Positions 14,735 through 23,047 are shown, counted from the stretch's first letter. The stretch: 26,991 nucleotides of DNA from Pseudomonadota bacterium (GCA_023415605.1 JAEZKB010000222.1:1-26991), one strand, 5' to 3'. Notes: generated from the letters alone by a model not told the origin. A program made the numbers and translations.

Positions 14735-15769
14735 ATGCCGCCCCGGCACCTACGTCTCGGCTTTCCCGTCAAGGTGATGGGGCGCGCCGATCTCAAGAGC
14801 AACGACACACGCCGCTGGGCGCAGAATCCGCATCTTGAGGTCTCGCTCGGCTATGTCGATCAGATCCTCGACTATCTCGATAAGCACGACGTCCGCATGT
14901 ACCGGCTGAGTTCCGATCTCGCGCCCTACGCCACCCATCCCGATATGCCGCAGTTCCACGGCATGGTCGCAGAGAGCGACGCCGCGTTGCGGACCCTTGG
15001 CGAGAAGGCTCGACGGCTCGACATCCGCCTTTCCTTCCATCCATCGCAATATATCGTGCTCAACAGCCCCGACCCCGAACTGGTGCGCAAAAGCAGTGCG
15101 GACCTGCTGTCGCAGGCCGATATGCTCGACCGGATGGGGCTCGGCGACGAGGCCGTGCTGGTGATTCATGTCGGCGGCACCTACGGCGACAAGCCGGCTG
15201 CCCTCGCCCGATGGGTCGAAACTTTCGACGCTTTGCCCGAGCCCGTCCGACGTCGCCTGGTCCTCGAGCACGACGACATTCGTTTTTCTGCCGCCGATGT
15301 GCTGTGGGTGCACGAGCAGACCGGTGTCCGCCTGATCTTCGACCACCAGCATTTTCTCTGCCTCAACCCCGAGGGGCTGGAAATGCGGCCGACTCTGGAG
15401 CGCTTCCTCACCAGCTGGGGCAATCGAGGCCGTCCCAAGGTGCATTTCTCCTCGCCGCGGACGGAACTGCGCCTCCTCAAGCGCAAGGGTGCCGACGGCA
15501 AGTCGCGCGAAGTGCCCGTTTCGCCGGTCTGGACCGGCCATGCCGATTTCTGCCATCCGTTCGAGTTCATCGGCTTCATGCGAGCCATGGATGGGCTCGA
15601 ATTCGACGTCATGCTCGAGGCCAAGGTCAAGGATCTGGCGCTGATCCGCCTCCGCCTCGATCTTCTCCGTTATGCTCCGGACGTGGCGACGCGCTTCGGT
15701 CTAGCCCCAGCGGAGGCGGCACAGCTGGCGGAGGAGGCTGCCGAGCTAATGGAAGAGGAAGCCGGCTAA
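14735..15769 (+). CDS. uvsE: UV DNA damage endonuclease UvsE/UvdE
   Basis: UvsE nicks DNA immediately 5' of UV photoproducts and some other distortions, starting repair independently of UvrABC and photolyase. The 344-residue TIM-barrel enzyme begins with LRLGFPVKVMG and shows YRLSSDLAP (56-64), SFHPSQY with H102, VIHVGGTYGDK (132-142), LEHDD with E168, IFDHQHF (191-197), and DVMLEAKVKDLAL near the end. These are the family metal-binding positions. GGAGG at 14724-14728 lies six bases before the ATG at 14735 and only three before an adjacent ATG at 14732, so 14735 is preferred. No alphaproteobacterial LexA box (GTTC-N7-GTTC) is seen upstream. Confidence 0.93.
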   Translation: MPPRHLRLGFPVKVMGRADLKSNDTRRWAQNPHLEVSLGYVDQILDYLDKHDVRMYRLSSDLAPYATHPDMPQFHGMVAESDAALRTLGEKARRLDIRLSFHPSQYIVLNSPDPELVRKSSADLLSQADMLDRMGLGDEAVLVIHVGGTYGDKPAALARWVETFDALPEPVRRRLVLEHDDIRFSAADVLWVHEQTGVRLIFDHQHFLCLNPEGLEMRPTLERFLTSWGNRGRPKVHFSSPRTELRLLKRKGADGKSREVPVSPVWTGHADFCHPFEFIGFMRAMDGLEFDVMLEAKVKDLALIRLRLDLLRYAPDVATRFGLAPAEAAQLAEEAAELMEEEAG

Positions 15770-15852
15770 GACGCTAGCCGTAGAATGCCATTGCTTTCCG
15801 GCGCCACCGACTCGGCGTAGCTTCATCGGTCTTTACCGATGGAGTTTGCCCG

Positions 15853-16176
15853 ATGGCCCACCAGGTTACCGACACCAATTTCGACGCTGAAGTCCTCGCC
15901 GCCACGGAGCCGGTGCTGGTCGATTTCTGGGCCGAGTGGTGTCCACCCTGCAAGGCTATGGATCCGATCCTCGATGACCTCAGCCGTGAACTCGCCGGCA
16001 AGGTCAAGATCGTCAAGCTCAATGTGGAAGAGAATGTCGGAATAACCACGCGCTACAATGTGCGGGCTATGCCGACCATGATCGTGTTCCGAAATGGCGA
16101 GCCGGTCGACGCCAAGGTCGGCGCCGGCCAGTCGCGCGTGCAGCTGGTCAAATGGCTGGACCAATTCGCCGCCTAG
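15853..16176 (+). CDS. Thioredoxin paralogue with CPPC active site
   Basis: A 107-residue thioredoxin-fold protein. It is collinear with TrxA and shares 64 of 107 residues, but the redox motif is WCPPC (C30, C33) instead of WCGPC. The cis-proline segment MPTM, the KVGAG loop and the buried FWAEW region are conserved, so the fold and both cysteines should work. There is no signal peptide, so it is cytosolic. GGAG at 15841-15844 is eight bases before the ATG. The changed residue between the cysteines probably alters redox potential or partner choice. It follows uvsE by 83 bases and ends one base from the convergent sugar dehydrogenase gene. Confidence 0.94.
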   Translation: MAHQVTDTNFDAEVLAATEPVLVDFWAEWCPPCKAMDPILDDLSRELAGKVKIVKLNVEENVGITTRYNVRAMPTMIVFRNGEPVDAKVGAGQSRVQLVKWLDQFAA

Positions 16177-16177
16177 A

Positions 16178-17398
16178 TCAGTTCGCCGCGGTCAAACGAA
16201 CGATTTCCGATCCGGCGCCGCGGGTCTCGGTGACGGCATAGACCGAACCGTCTTCGGCGACCTTGACATCCCGGACGCGCGCGTCGAGCGGCACCCGCTC
16301 CTCGGCAACGACCCGATCGTTCTCGAGATGCACCACCACCACGGCCTCGGCTACGAGGCCGCCGATCAGGAAGGCGCCATTCCAGGAGGGAAACTCACTT
16401 CCCTCGTAGAAGGCCATGCCGGAAGGCGCGATCACCGGATCCCAGAAGTAGACCGGCTGCTCGGTGTCGGTGGTGGCGGTAATGCCCTCGCCGATCGGCG
16501 CCCCGGAGTAGTCGATGCCGTAGGTTACTTCCGGCCAGCCATAGTTGACACCGGCTTCGGGCCGATTGAGTTCGTCGCCGCCCTTGGGCCCGTGTTCGAC
16601 AGTCCACAAACGGCCCTCGCTGTCGAGGGCCGCCGACTGCATGTTCCGGTGACCGTAGCTCCAGATTTCGGGCAGCGCGCCTTCCGTCGCTACCAGGGGG
16701 TTATCCGGGAGCGCCTGTCCCGATTGATCAATGCGGAACACCTTGCCCAACCCGCTGGCGACATCCTGCGCTCCCTCGCGCACAGCCGCATCGGATCGCT
16801 CGCCGACCGTCACATAGAGTTCGCCTTGTGGGCCAAACACCAGCCGAGAGCCGTAGTGCTTGTCGCCGTCATAGGTCGGCATCTGCCGGAAGATCACCTC
16901 GACATCTTCGAGGCTGCCGCCGCCAGCGTCGTCGAGCGCCAAGGTTGCCGAGGCCACGGATGTGCCGTTGCCGCCATCACGGGGTTCGGAGAACGAGAAG
17001 AAGATGCGACTGGTTTCGGCGAAGTCGGGCGCCAGCGCCACATCCAATAGCCCGCCTTGGCCGCGGGCATCCACTTCTGGCACGCCGCTGATGTCGGCCC
17101 CCGCTTTGCCTTCGGCGTCGATGATCATCATGCGCCCCTCCTTGGCCGTGACCAGCATGCGGCCTTCGGGCAGGAACTCCAGCGACCAGAGCTGCGGCAA
17201 ACCGGTTGCGACCACGTCCGTGGCGACATCTGCCGGTAACTGCGGCAGCGGGGCGCGGGTCTGGTCAGCACTGACCGGCGCCTGGCCAGCGCCATTGGGC
17301 GGCGCGGTCTCCACCGCCTGCTGCGCGAGAGCAGCTGTGGAGAGAAGAAGCGACAGCATCAGGCTGCCGCCTAAGGCGAAGGGATTGAGCCGGGGCAT
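16178..17398 (-). CDS. Secreted PQQ-dependent sugar dehydrogenase (aldose/sorbosone dehydrogenase family)
   Basis: A 406-residue exported beta-propeller enzyme of the glucose/sorbosone dehydrogenase family (YliI-like), expected to oxidise sugars in the periplasm with PQQ. A Sec signal peptide is visible: a basic start, the hydrophobic run LMLSLLLSTAALA, and cleavage after ALA near residue 25. Family motifs include GQGGLLDVALAPDF, H181 in KHYGSRLVFGP (catalytic base region), YGHRN at 248-252, VEHGPKGGDELN, and NYGWPEVTYG. AGAGGA (complement of 17407-17412) is eight bases before the ATG at 17398. The gene diverges from an aldo/keto reductase across an operator-like region. Confidence 0.92.
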   Translation of the reverse strand: MPRLNPFALGGSLMLSLLLSTAALAQQAVETAPPNGAGQAPVSADQTRAPLPQLPADVATDVVATGLPQLWSLEFLPEGRMLVTAKEGRMMIIDAEGKAGADISGVPEVDARGQGGLLDVALAPDFAETSRIFFSFSEPRDGGNGTSVASATLALDDAGGGSLEDVEVIFRQMPTYDGDKHYGSRLVFGPQGELYVTVGERSDAAVREGAQDVASGLGKVFRIDQSGQALPDNPLVATEGALPEIWSYGHRNMQSAALDSEGRLWTVEHGPKGGDELNRPEAGVNYGWPEVTYGIDYSGAPIGEGITATTDTEQPVYFWDPVIAPSGMAFYEGSEFPSWNGAFLIGGLVAEAVVVVHLENDRVVAEERVPLDARVRDVKVAEDGSVYAVTETRGAGSEIVRLTAAN

Positions 17399-17493
17399 CG
17401 TGGATTTCCTCTTGTTCGTATCCACGACAAAGCCACCCGCAAGATCAACCGTTGCGCGGAAGCCAGTCACATCCGCTTGACCCAGCGGCGCAA

Positions 17494-17521
17494 CTGTTCA
17501 CCTCAGAACAGGTACTTGTTC
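17494..17521. promoter_or_regulatory. Operator-like alternating TGTTC/GAACA half-sites
   Basis: Three 5-base half-sites alternate in orientation at 11-base steps: TGTTC at 17495-17499, GAACA at 17506-17510 and TGTTC at 17517-17521. The first two extend to CTGTTC and GAACAG. Any adjacent pair is an inverted repeat with a 6-base gap. They lie between the divergent sugar dehydrogenase (start 17398) and aldo/keto reductase (start 17610) genes. The binding protein is unknown. Confidence 0.5.
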
Positions 17522-17543
17522 AACAAAATGACGGTCTTATGCG
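17516..17543 (+). promoter_or_regulatory. Weak candidate promoter of the aldo/keto reductase gene
   Basis: TTGTTC at 17516-17521 and TATGCG at 17538-17543 are 16 bases apart. The -35-like box coincides with the last operator half-site, so a bound protein there could block RNA polymerase. The match to consensus is only moderate. Confidence 0.3.
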
Positions 17544-17609
17544 AAAACCGCTAGCGCAAACGCCCATCGCAATGCCAGTTTGCACGTCAAAATTCGGAGG
17601 AGTCTTTCG

Positions 17610-18656
17610 ATGAAGTATCGCTATCTTGGCCGCTCGGGCCTGCTTGTTTCCCGCATTTGCCTGGGCACCATGACCTTCGGCAACACCCAGTGGGGCTGTG
17701 ACCAGGACGCCGCCAACGATATTGTGCGCAAGTTCGTGGATGCGGGCGGCAACTTCATCGACACCGCCGACGGATATTCGGCCGGCAAGTCCGAGAGCAT
17801 GCTGGGCGAGACGCTCAAGGCCTACAACCGCGACGATCTGGTCATCGCCACGAAGGTCTGGTTCCCGACCATGAAGGGCCCGACCGGCCGGGGGCTCAGC
17901 CGCAAGCACATCGTCGAAAGCGCCGAGGCTAGCCTCAAGCGCATGGGCATCGACCACATCGATCTCTACCAGTTCCACGGGCCCGATCCGGGTACGCCGC
18001 TCGAAGAAATGCTCGGCGCCATGGATGACCTCGTGCGCGCCGGCAAGGTGCGCTACGTCGGCTGCTCCAACTGGTACGCATGGCAGATCGCACAGGCGAA
18101 CGGCGTCTCCGATCGCCTCGGCCTGCCCTCGCTGGTCTCGGCGCAGCATCTCTATAATCTCGTCCGTCGCGACATCGAGCGGGAAATCCTGCCCGCCTGC
18201 GACAATCTCGGCGTTGGCATGATCTGCTGGAGCCCGCTGGCGGCCGGGATGCTCACCGGCAAGTACCGCTCGCAGGATCGCCCCGCGGCGGAATCCCGCT
18301 TCGGCCATCAAGCTGCGATCAACCTGCCGCGCTACTGGTTCGACGACTCGCTCAAGATGGTCGACACGCTGGTCGAGACAGCCGCCGAACTCGGCCGCAC
18401 GCCTGGGCAGGTCGCGCTTAGCTGGCTGCTTGGCGATCAGCGCGTCACCGCGGCCATCGTGGGCGCACGCCTCCCCGAGCAGATCGGCGAGAGCCTAGCG
18501 GCCGGTGATGACGACCTCACTGCCGAAGTGCGCCAGAAGCTCACCGACGCGATGCCGCTCAAGCTTGGCTACCCGTATGAGTGGATGGCGACCAACATGC
18601 CCAATACCTTTGGCCAAGCCGAATTCAAGCCGCCGCACTATAGTCGCCTGCCCTGA
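17610..18656 (+). CDS. Aldo/keto reductase
   Basis: A 348-residue NADPH-dependent reductase, cytosolic, opening with the typical MKYRYLGRSGLLVSRICLGTM-type start. The catalytic tetrad is D51 and Y56 in IDTADGYSAG, K82 in ATKVWF, and H123 in YQFHGPD. Later blocks YVGCSNWYAWQI and CWSPLAAGMLTGKY, and the cofactor loop IVGARLPEQI, are also standard. GGAGG at 17596-17600 is nine bases before the ATG. It is a different subgroup from the reductase at 2464 by sequence. Its downstream neighbour, the family 3 hydrolase, begins 56 bases later and could be co-transcribed. Confidence 0.93.
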   Translation: MKYRYLGRSGLLVSRICLGTMTFGNTQWGCDQDAANDIVRKFVDAGGNFIDTADGYSAGKSESMLGETLKAYNRDDLVIATKVWFPTMKGPTGRGLSRKHIVESAEASLKRMGIDHIDLYQFHGPDPGTPLEEMLGAMDDLVRAGKVRYVGCSNWYAWQIAQANGVSDRLGLPSLVSAQHLYNLVRRDIEREILPACDNLGVGMICWSPLAAGMLTGKYRSQDRPAAESRFGHQAAINLPRYWFDDSLKMVDTLVETAAELGRTPGQVALSWLLGDQRVTAAIVGARLPEQIGESLAAGDDDLTAEVRQKLTDAMPLKLGYPYEWMATNMPNTFGQAEFKPPHYSRLP

Positions 18657-18712
18657 GACAGAACGTGACCGGGCGACGATGTGCGCTATAAGGCCTTCGC
18701 AAGGAGGACTTT

Positions 18713-20368
18713 ATGCAGCTCGACCATCTCGCCCGGTTTCCGTTCAACCTCGATGCCACGGCGCTGGCATGGGTCAAGGCCAGCTTCGAAAAGCTGACAC
18801 CCGACGAGAAGATCAGCCAGCTTTTCAACCTGCGGTCGCAGGGGAACGATCCGGCCGAGCTGGAACGCCAGCAGCGGTTCAAGCCCGGCGGCCTGACGTT
18901 GCACTTCGCACCCGATGCCTCGGACAGCGGCGGCATCATCGCCGCCTTCAACAGGTCCGCGCCGGTGCCCATCATCGTCTCGGGCGATCTCGAGGGCAGC
19001 CGGATGAGCCTGCCCTTCGGCACCGAAGTGCCCAACCCGCTGGCGCTCGCCGCCATCGACGATGTCGAGGCGACCCGGCGCATCTCCAGGATCATGGCGC
19101 GTGAGGCCCGCGCTGCCGGCATGCACTGGAGCTTCACCCCGGTGCTCGACATCAATGCCGCGTTCCGTTCCGCCATCGTCGCCACCCGTGGCTATGGTTC
19201 GGACGTCGCTACCATCGAACGTCACGCTTTGGCCCAGCTCGAAGCCTTCCAGGCCGAGGGCATCGCTGCAACTCTGAAGCACTGGCCCGGCGAGGGCTAT
19301 GACGATCGGGACCAGCACCTCGTTACCACCATCAATCCACTTACGATGGCCGACTGGGAACAAACCTTCGGCCGCCTCTACCGCCGCGCTATCGAGGCTG
19401 GCGCCCTTTCGGTGATGTCCGCGCACATCGCGCTTCCCAGCTTCATTCGGTCGGTCAATCCCGATGCGGGTCTGGAGGCCTATCGGCCGGCGTCGATCAG
19501 CCACATGCTGACCACCGAACTGCTGCGTGACAAGCTCGGTTTCAACGGCCTGATCGTCTCCGACGCGACTGGGATGGCCGGCCTCGGCTCATGGTCCAGC
19601 CGCCGCGATTACTTGCCCGAAATCCTGACCGCCGGTTGCGATGTCATCCTCTTCTCACCCGATTTCGAGCAGGATGCCGCCTGGCTCAAGGAAGCGCTGG
19701 CAGATGGTCGTCTCACATGGGAGCGCGTCGACGACGCCGTCATCCGACAACTGGGCTTGAAGGCCAAGCTCGGCCTGCACCGGCCGCAATCCCATGATCT
19801 CTCGGTCATCGGCACGGCGGATGATCGCGCCTATGCGGCCGAGGTCACGCGCCGCGCGCCGACCCTGGTCAAGGATGTGCAGGCGCTGCTGCCGCTCGAT
19901 CCGGAAAAGCACCGCCGGGTGCTCTTCATTTCACCCGGCATCGTCTTCCCCTTCATGCCGCAGCCGCTCCCCTTTGCCGTGCCGGATATGCTGCGCGAGC
20001 ACGGCTTCGAGGTCACGCTTTACGATCCATCGGTCGATATCACCCGTGAAAACTTTGACCTCTTGTTCTACGCATTTGGCGACGAGACCTTGCTCACCCG
20101 CAGTCACATCTTCATCGACTGGCTCCGGCTGACTGGACATTTCGGCAAGGCGATGCAGCGCCATTGGCACGACATCCCGACCGTGATGGTGAGCTTCGGC
20201 TTCCCCTACCTGCTCTACGACGCGCCGCGCGTTCCCACCTACATCAACGCCTATTCCACCACTGAGACGATGCAGCAGGCGGTGGTCGATGCATTGCTCG
20301 GCAAGCTGGACTGGAACAGCAATTCGCCGGTCGATCCGTTCTGCGGTCTGGGCGATGCGAAGTACTGA
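18713..20368 (+). CDS. Glycoside hydrolase family 3 protein (NagZ-like beta-N-acetylhexosaminidase)
   Basis: A 551-residue cytosolic family 3 enzyme. The TIM barrel (about 20-350) contains the NagZ-type loop KHWPGEGYDDRDQH, with K189-H190 and the general acid histidine near H202, and the nucleophile D284 in IVSDATGM. These support removal of N-acetylhexosamine residues rather than simple glucose. A second alpha/beta domain follows to the C terminus. It is longer than single-domain NagZ (about 340 residues). No signal peptide is visible. AAGGAGG at 18701-18707 is five bases before the ATG. The gene converges on lptB with only six bases between the stops. Confidence 0.87.
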   Translation: MQLDHLARFPFNLDATALAWVKASFEKLTPDEKISQLFNLRSQGNDPAELERQQRFKPGGLTLHFAPDASDSGGIIAAFNRSAPVPIIVSGDLEGSRMSLPFGTEVPNPLALAAIDDVEATRRISRIMAREARAAGMHWSFTPVLDINAAFRSAIVATRGYGSDVATIERHALAQLEAFQAEGIAATLKHWPGEGYDDRDQHLVTTINPLTMADWEQTFGRLYRRAIEAGALSVMSAHIALPSFIRSVNPDAGLEAYRPASISHMLTTELLRDKLGFNGLIVSDATGMAGLGSWSSRRDYLPEILTAGCDVILFSPDFEQDAAWLKEALADGRLTWERVDDAVIRQLGLKAKLGLHRPQSHDLSVIGTADDRAYAAEVTRRAPTLVKDVQALLPLDPEKHRRVLFISPGIVFPFMPQPLPFAVPDMLREHGFEVTLYDPSVDITRENFDLLFYAFGDETLLTRSHIFIDWLRLTGHFGKAMQRHWHDIPTVMVSFGFPYLLYDAPRVPTYINAYSTTETMQQAVVDALLGKLDWNSNSPVDPFCGLGDAKY

Positions 20369-20374
20369 GCGCGG

Positions 20375-21118
20375 TCACTCGACCGAGAAGGTATCGCCCA
20401 GATAGACGCGCCGCGCTTCGGGATCGTTGGTGATGGTCTCGGGCTTGCCCTGGATCATCACCTTGCCGCCATGGATGAGATAGGCGCGGTCGACCAGCGA
20501 CAGCGTCTCGCGCACGGAGTGATCGGTGATCAACACGCCGATACCGCGTTGGGTCAGTTGCTTGACCAGTCCCTTGACCTCCGAGACGGCGATCGGGTCG
20601 ACGCCGGCGAAAGGCTCGTCGAGCAGCATGAAGATCGGGTCCGCCGCCAGCGCCCGCGCGATTTCGACGCGACGCCGCTCGCCGCCCGACAGCGCCAGTG
20701 CATTGGAACTGGCCAACCGCTCGATGGCAAATTCGGACAGCAGTTGTTCAAGCCGGCGCTTGCGCTCCTTGCGGTCGCGCACGTGGCCTTCGAGTACGGC
20801 GAGGATGTTGCCCTTAACGTCGAGGCCGCGGAAGATAGATGGCTCTTGCGGTAGATAGCCGATCCCCAGTCGCCCGCGCTGGAACAGGGGCAACGCCGTG
20901 ATCGGCCGTCCGTCGAGCAGGATCTGCCCCTTGTCTGGCTTGATCAACCCCATGATCATGGTGAAGACCGTCGTCTTGCCGGCGCCGTTGGGCCCGAGCA
21001 GCCCCACCGCTTCGCCTCGTCGCACCGCGATGGACACATCGTGCACCACGGCGCGCTTGCCAAAGCTTTTGGCTAGCCCGTGCGCTACCAGCCAGCCGGT
21101 CTGGTCGACGCGGCTCAT
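20375..21118 (-). CDS. lptB: LPS export ABC transporter ATP-binding protein LptB
   Basis: LptB is the cytosolic ATPase that powers lipopolysaccharide extraction from the inner membrane by LptFG-C. The 247-residue product has Walker A GPNGAGKTT (42-50), the Q-loop QEPSIF, signature LSGGE (143-147), Walker B FMLLDEPFAGVDP (D167, E168) and the switch histidine H200 in ITDHSV. The start overlaps the lptA stop (ATGA), which sets it and ties translation to lptA. It is the last gene of the four-gene minus-strand run, with rpoN not found after it. Confidence 0.97.
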   Translation of the reverse strand: MSRVDQTGWLVAHGLAKSFGKRAVVHDVSIAVRRGEAVGLLGPNGAGKTTVFTMIMGLIKPDKGQILLDGRPITALPLFQRGRLGIGYLPQEPSIFRGLDVKGNILAVLEGHVRDRKERKRRLEQLLSEFAIERLASSNALALSGGERRRVEIARALAADPIFMLLDEPFAGVDPIAVSEVKGLVKQLTQRGIGVLITDHSVRETLSLVDRAYLIHGGKVMIQGKPETITNDPEARRVYLGDTFSVE

Positions 21119-21591
21119 TTGGTGGAGAAAGTTCCGGTCACCCGGCCTCCCTTGCCCTTGCCGCCTTCGAACACGGTCGAATTGTCGGCGAGGTTCACGG
21201 TTAGGGACGGTCCGGTCAGAGTGCCGGTGGCATTCACCACCACAACGTTGCCGGTCATATGGAGCATCTGGGTGGCAGGATCGAAGGTGGCGCGATCTCC
21301 GGTCGCGTCCTGGTCCTTGGTCTTGAGCCGCACCTGGCCGGTAGCGACCATGTTCTGCACGTCCTCGACGCCCGAGCCATATTCGATCACGACCTTCTGC
21401 GCCCAGACGGTGAGGCCAGCGCGGACAATCTCGACATTGCCGGTGAAGGTGGCCTGACCGTTGGCTTCGTCGATCACGAAGGTGTCGCCTGTCACCTTGA
21501 TCGGTCCGCTCTGCGTGCTCGGCTTGCCCTGTGCCGCGGCGGTGCCGGCGCTGGCAAGAAGCATGAGGAAAATGAACAGGATGCGGGTCAT
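21115..21591 (-). CDS. lptA: LPS transport periplasmic protein LptA
   Basis: LptA forms the periplasmic bridge that carries lipopolysaccharide to LptD. The 158-residue precursor begins with a Sec signal peptide, MTRILFIFLMLLASAGTAAA, with likely cleavage before QGKPS. The OstA-like beta-jellyroll is recognisable by ITVTGDTF-type strands, here IKVTGDTFVIDEANGQATFTG, and by VEIVRAGLTVWAQKVVIEY. The start overlaps lptC and the stop overlaps lptB by four bases each. Confidence 0.93.
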   Translation of the reverse strand: MTRILFIFLMLLASAGTAAAQGKPSTQSGPIKVTGDTFVIDEANGQATFTGNVEIVRAGLTVWAQKVVIEYGSGVEDVQNMVATGQVRLKTKDQDATGDRATFDPATQMLHMTGNVVVVNATGTLTGPSLTVNLADNSTVFEGGKGKGGRVTGTFSTK

Positions 21592-22265
21592 TCGGGCAAG
21601 ACCGTCTGCGGGAGCTGGGTAGCGGTCGCGGGTTTGGCGGCCGGCGTACTGGGCACCACCAGCGTTACGCGGTTGAACTGCCAGAGCTGGCGTTTGCCAT
21701 CGTAAGCCATAGTCTCGGCGTCCAGTGTGGTGCCATTGTGGTAGCGGATTTGCGCCCGTCCATCCGAGACCATCTGCTCGCTGACGAGGTCGGCGTGCAC
21801 GCCGAGGATCGTCCCAGTCGTGCCGCGAGAGTCGGCGATCCCCATCGCCTCTTCGATATAGACCGTCTGGCCCGAGAGCCGCATCTCTGCCGAAGCGGCG
21901 TCCGCTTTCATCCAGGAGCCATCAGGCTTGGTCACAGTCAGGTCCGCGCCGTCGAGGTGGAGGAGATCGGTGTCCCCAAGCGCTGCCTGCGCGCTCTGCG
22001 AGTTCACCGTGTACTTGGTGCCATCGGCTGTCATGCTCGAATAAGATGGCGTATCGACCACGAGGTTCTCCCGGTCGATACGGATATTGGAAATTCCGAA
22101 CTGGTCGAGCAGACTCGCGATGACGATCTGGGCCGTCAGGCTGGCAAGCACCAGCAGGCCGAGAACCGGCAGGCAGATGCGCAGAAAGCCGATCCGTCGG
22201 TTGCGCCGTTCGAGCCCGGCATAGAGCCGCGCCCGAACCGCGGCATCCTGTGCGCTGGCGAGCAT
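21588..22265 (-). CDS. lptC: LPS export system protein LptC
   Basis: A 225-residue bitopic inner-membrane protein that passes lipopolysaccharide from LptBFG to LptA. It has a short basic cytosolic N terminus (LERRNRRIGFLR), one transmembrane helix at about residues 28-50 (ICLPVLGLLVLASLTAQIVI), then a periplasmic beta-rich domain with SYSSMTADGTKYTVNSQSA and ETMAYDGKRQLWQF. Sequence conservation in LptC is low, so the call also rests on its place between RNase D and lptA. It begins 11 bases after the RNase D stop. Confidence 0.9.
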   Translation of the reverse strand: MLASAQDAAVRARLYAGLERRNRRIGFLRICLPVLGLLVLASLTAQIVIASLLDQFGISNIRIDRENLVVDTPSYSSMTADGTKYTVNSQSAQAALGDTDLLHLDGADLTVTKPDGSWMKADAASAEMRLSGQTVYIEEAMGIADSRGTTGTILGVHADLVSEQMVSDGRAQIRYHNGTTLDAETMAYDGKRQLWQFNRVTLVVPSTPAAKPATATQLPQTVLPE

Positions 22266-22276
22266 CGGCGCGGGCC

Positions 22277-22891
22277 TCAGCTATGCGCGAAAATGTCGGT
22301 CTCGGCCCAGCCCAGGAGGTCGAGTTCGATGCGGGACGGCAAGAACTTGAAGCAAGTCTCTGCCAGTTCCAGGCGGCCTTCCCGCCGCAACATGCGGTCA
22401 AGGTGACGCTTGATGTCATGGAGGTAGAGCACGTCCGAAGCGGCATATTCGAGCTGCGCGTCAGTGATCTTCTCGGCGCCCCAGTCCGAGCTCTGCTGCT
22501 GCTTGGACATGTCGATGTTGAGGAGCTCGCGCGCTAGGTCCTTGAGGCCGTGGCGGTCCGTGTAGGTGCGCACGAGTTTGCTGGCGATCTTGGTGCAGTA
22601 AACCGGCCCGGTGACAATGCCGAAACGGTGCTTGAGCACGGCCATGTCGAACCGAGCATAGTGGAAAATCTTGGTCACGGCCGGATCGGAGAGCAGCTTG
22701 ACGAGGTTCGGTGCTTCCTTGAGGTCCTGCGGAATCTGCACCACGTCGGCGCTGCCGTCGCCGGGCGAAAGTTGCACCACGCAGAGCCGGTCGCGCCGCG
22801 GGTCGAGCCCCATCGTCTCGGTGTCGATCGCCACCTCGCGGCCATAGCGCGAAAGGTCGGGCAGGTCGCCCCGGTGCAGTCGAACGGTCAT
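22277..22891 (-). CDS. RNase D-like 3'-5' exonuclease
   Basis: A 204-residue DEDDy exonuclease expected to trim RNA 3' ends, including tRNA precursors. The catalytic residues are D23 and E25 in IDTETMGL, D82 in HYARFDMAVL, and Y149 with D153 in EYAASDVLYL. It consists only of the exonuclease domain; the HRDC domains of full-length RNase D are absent, which is usual for the short alphaproteobacterial form. An AGGA site lies eight bases before the ATG at 22891, and longer in-frame starts lack family similarity. It leads the lptC-lptA-lptB operon. Confidence 0.93.
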   Translation of the reverse strand: MTVRLHRGDLPDLSRYGREVAIDTETMGLDPRRDRLCVVQLSPGDGSADVVQIPQDLKEAPNLVKLLSDPAVTKIFHYARFDMAVLKHRFGIVTGPVYCTKIASKLVRTYTDRHGLKDLARELLNIDMSKQQQSSDWGAEKITDAQLEYAASDVLYLHDIKRHLDRMLRREGRLELAETCFKFLPSRIELDLLGWAETDIFAHS

Positions 22892-23047
22892 TGATGGATC
22901 CTGGTCAAACACTGGCGAAGCGCCTCTCGACCTAGATGCCATACCATCTTGACCTTGGAAAGGCGCAGTCCAGCAGAGAATCGCGGCTTGCGCTTTGCCG
23001 GTCGATACGATTTGGAATACAGCCAAGTCGAAATCGAGCGGCAGTAT

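Noticed and set aside
17495..17521. LexA box between the sugar dehydrogenase and aldo/keto reductase genes
   Set aside because: GTTC elements are present but alternate with GAAC; same-direction copies are 22 bases apart rather than 11, so the spacing does not fit.
22949..23047. TTG start giving a 33-residue longer dehydratase
   Set aside because: There is no ribosome site before it and the added residues do not resemble the family; the ATG at 23048 precedes the first membrane helix.
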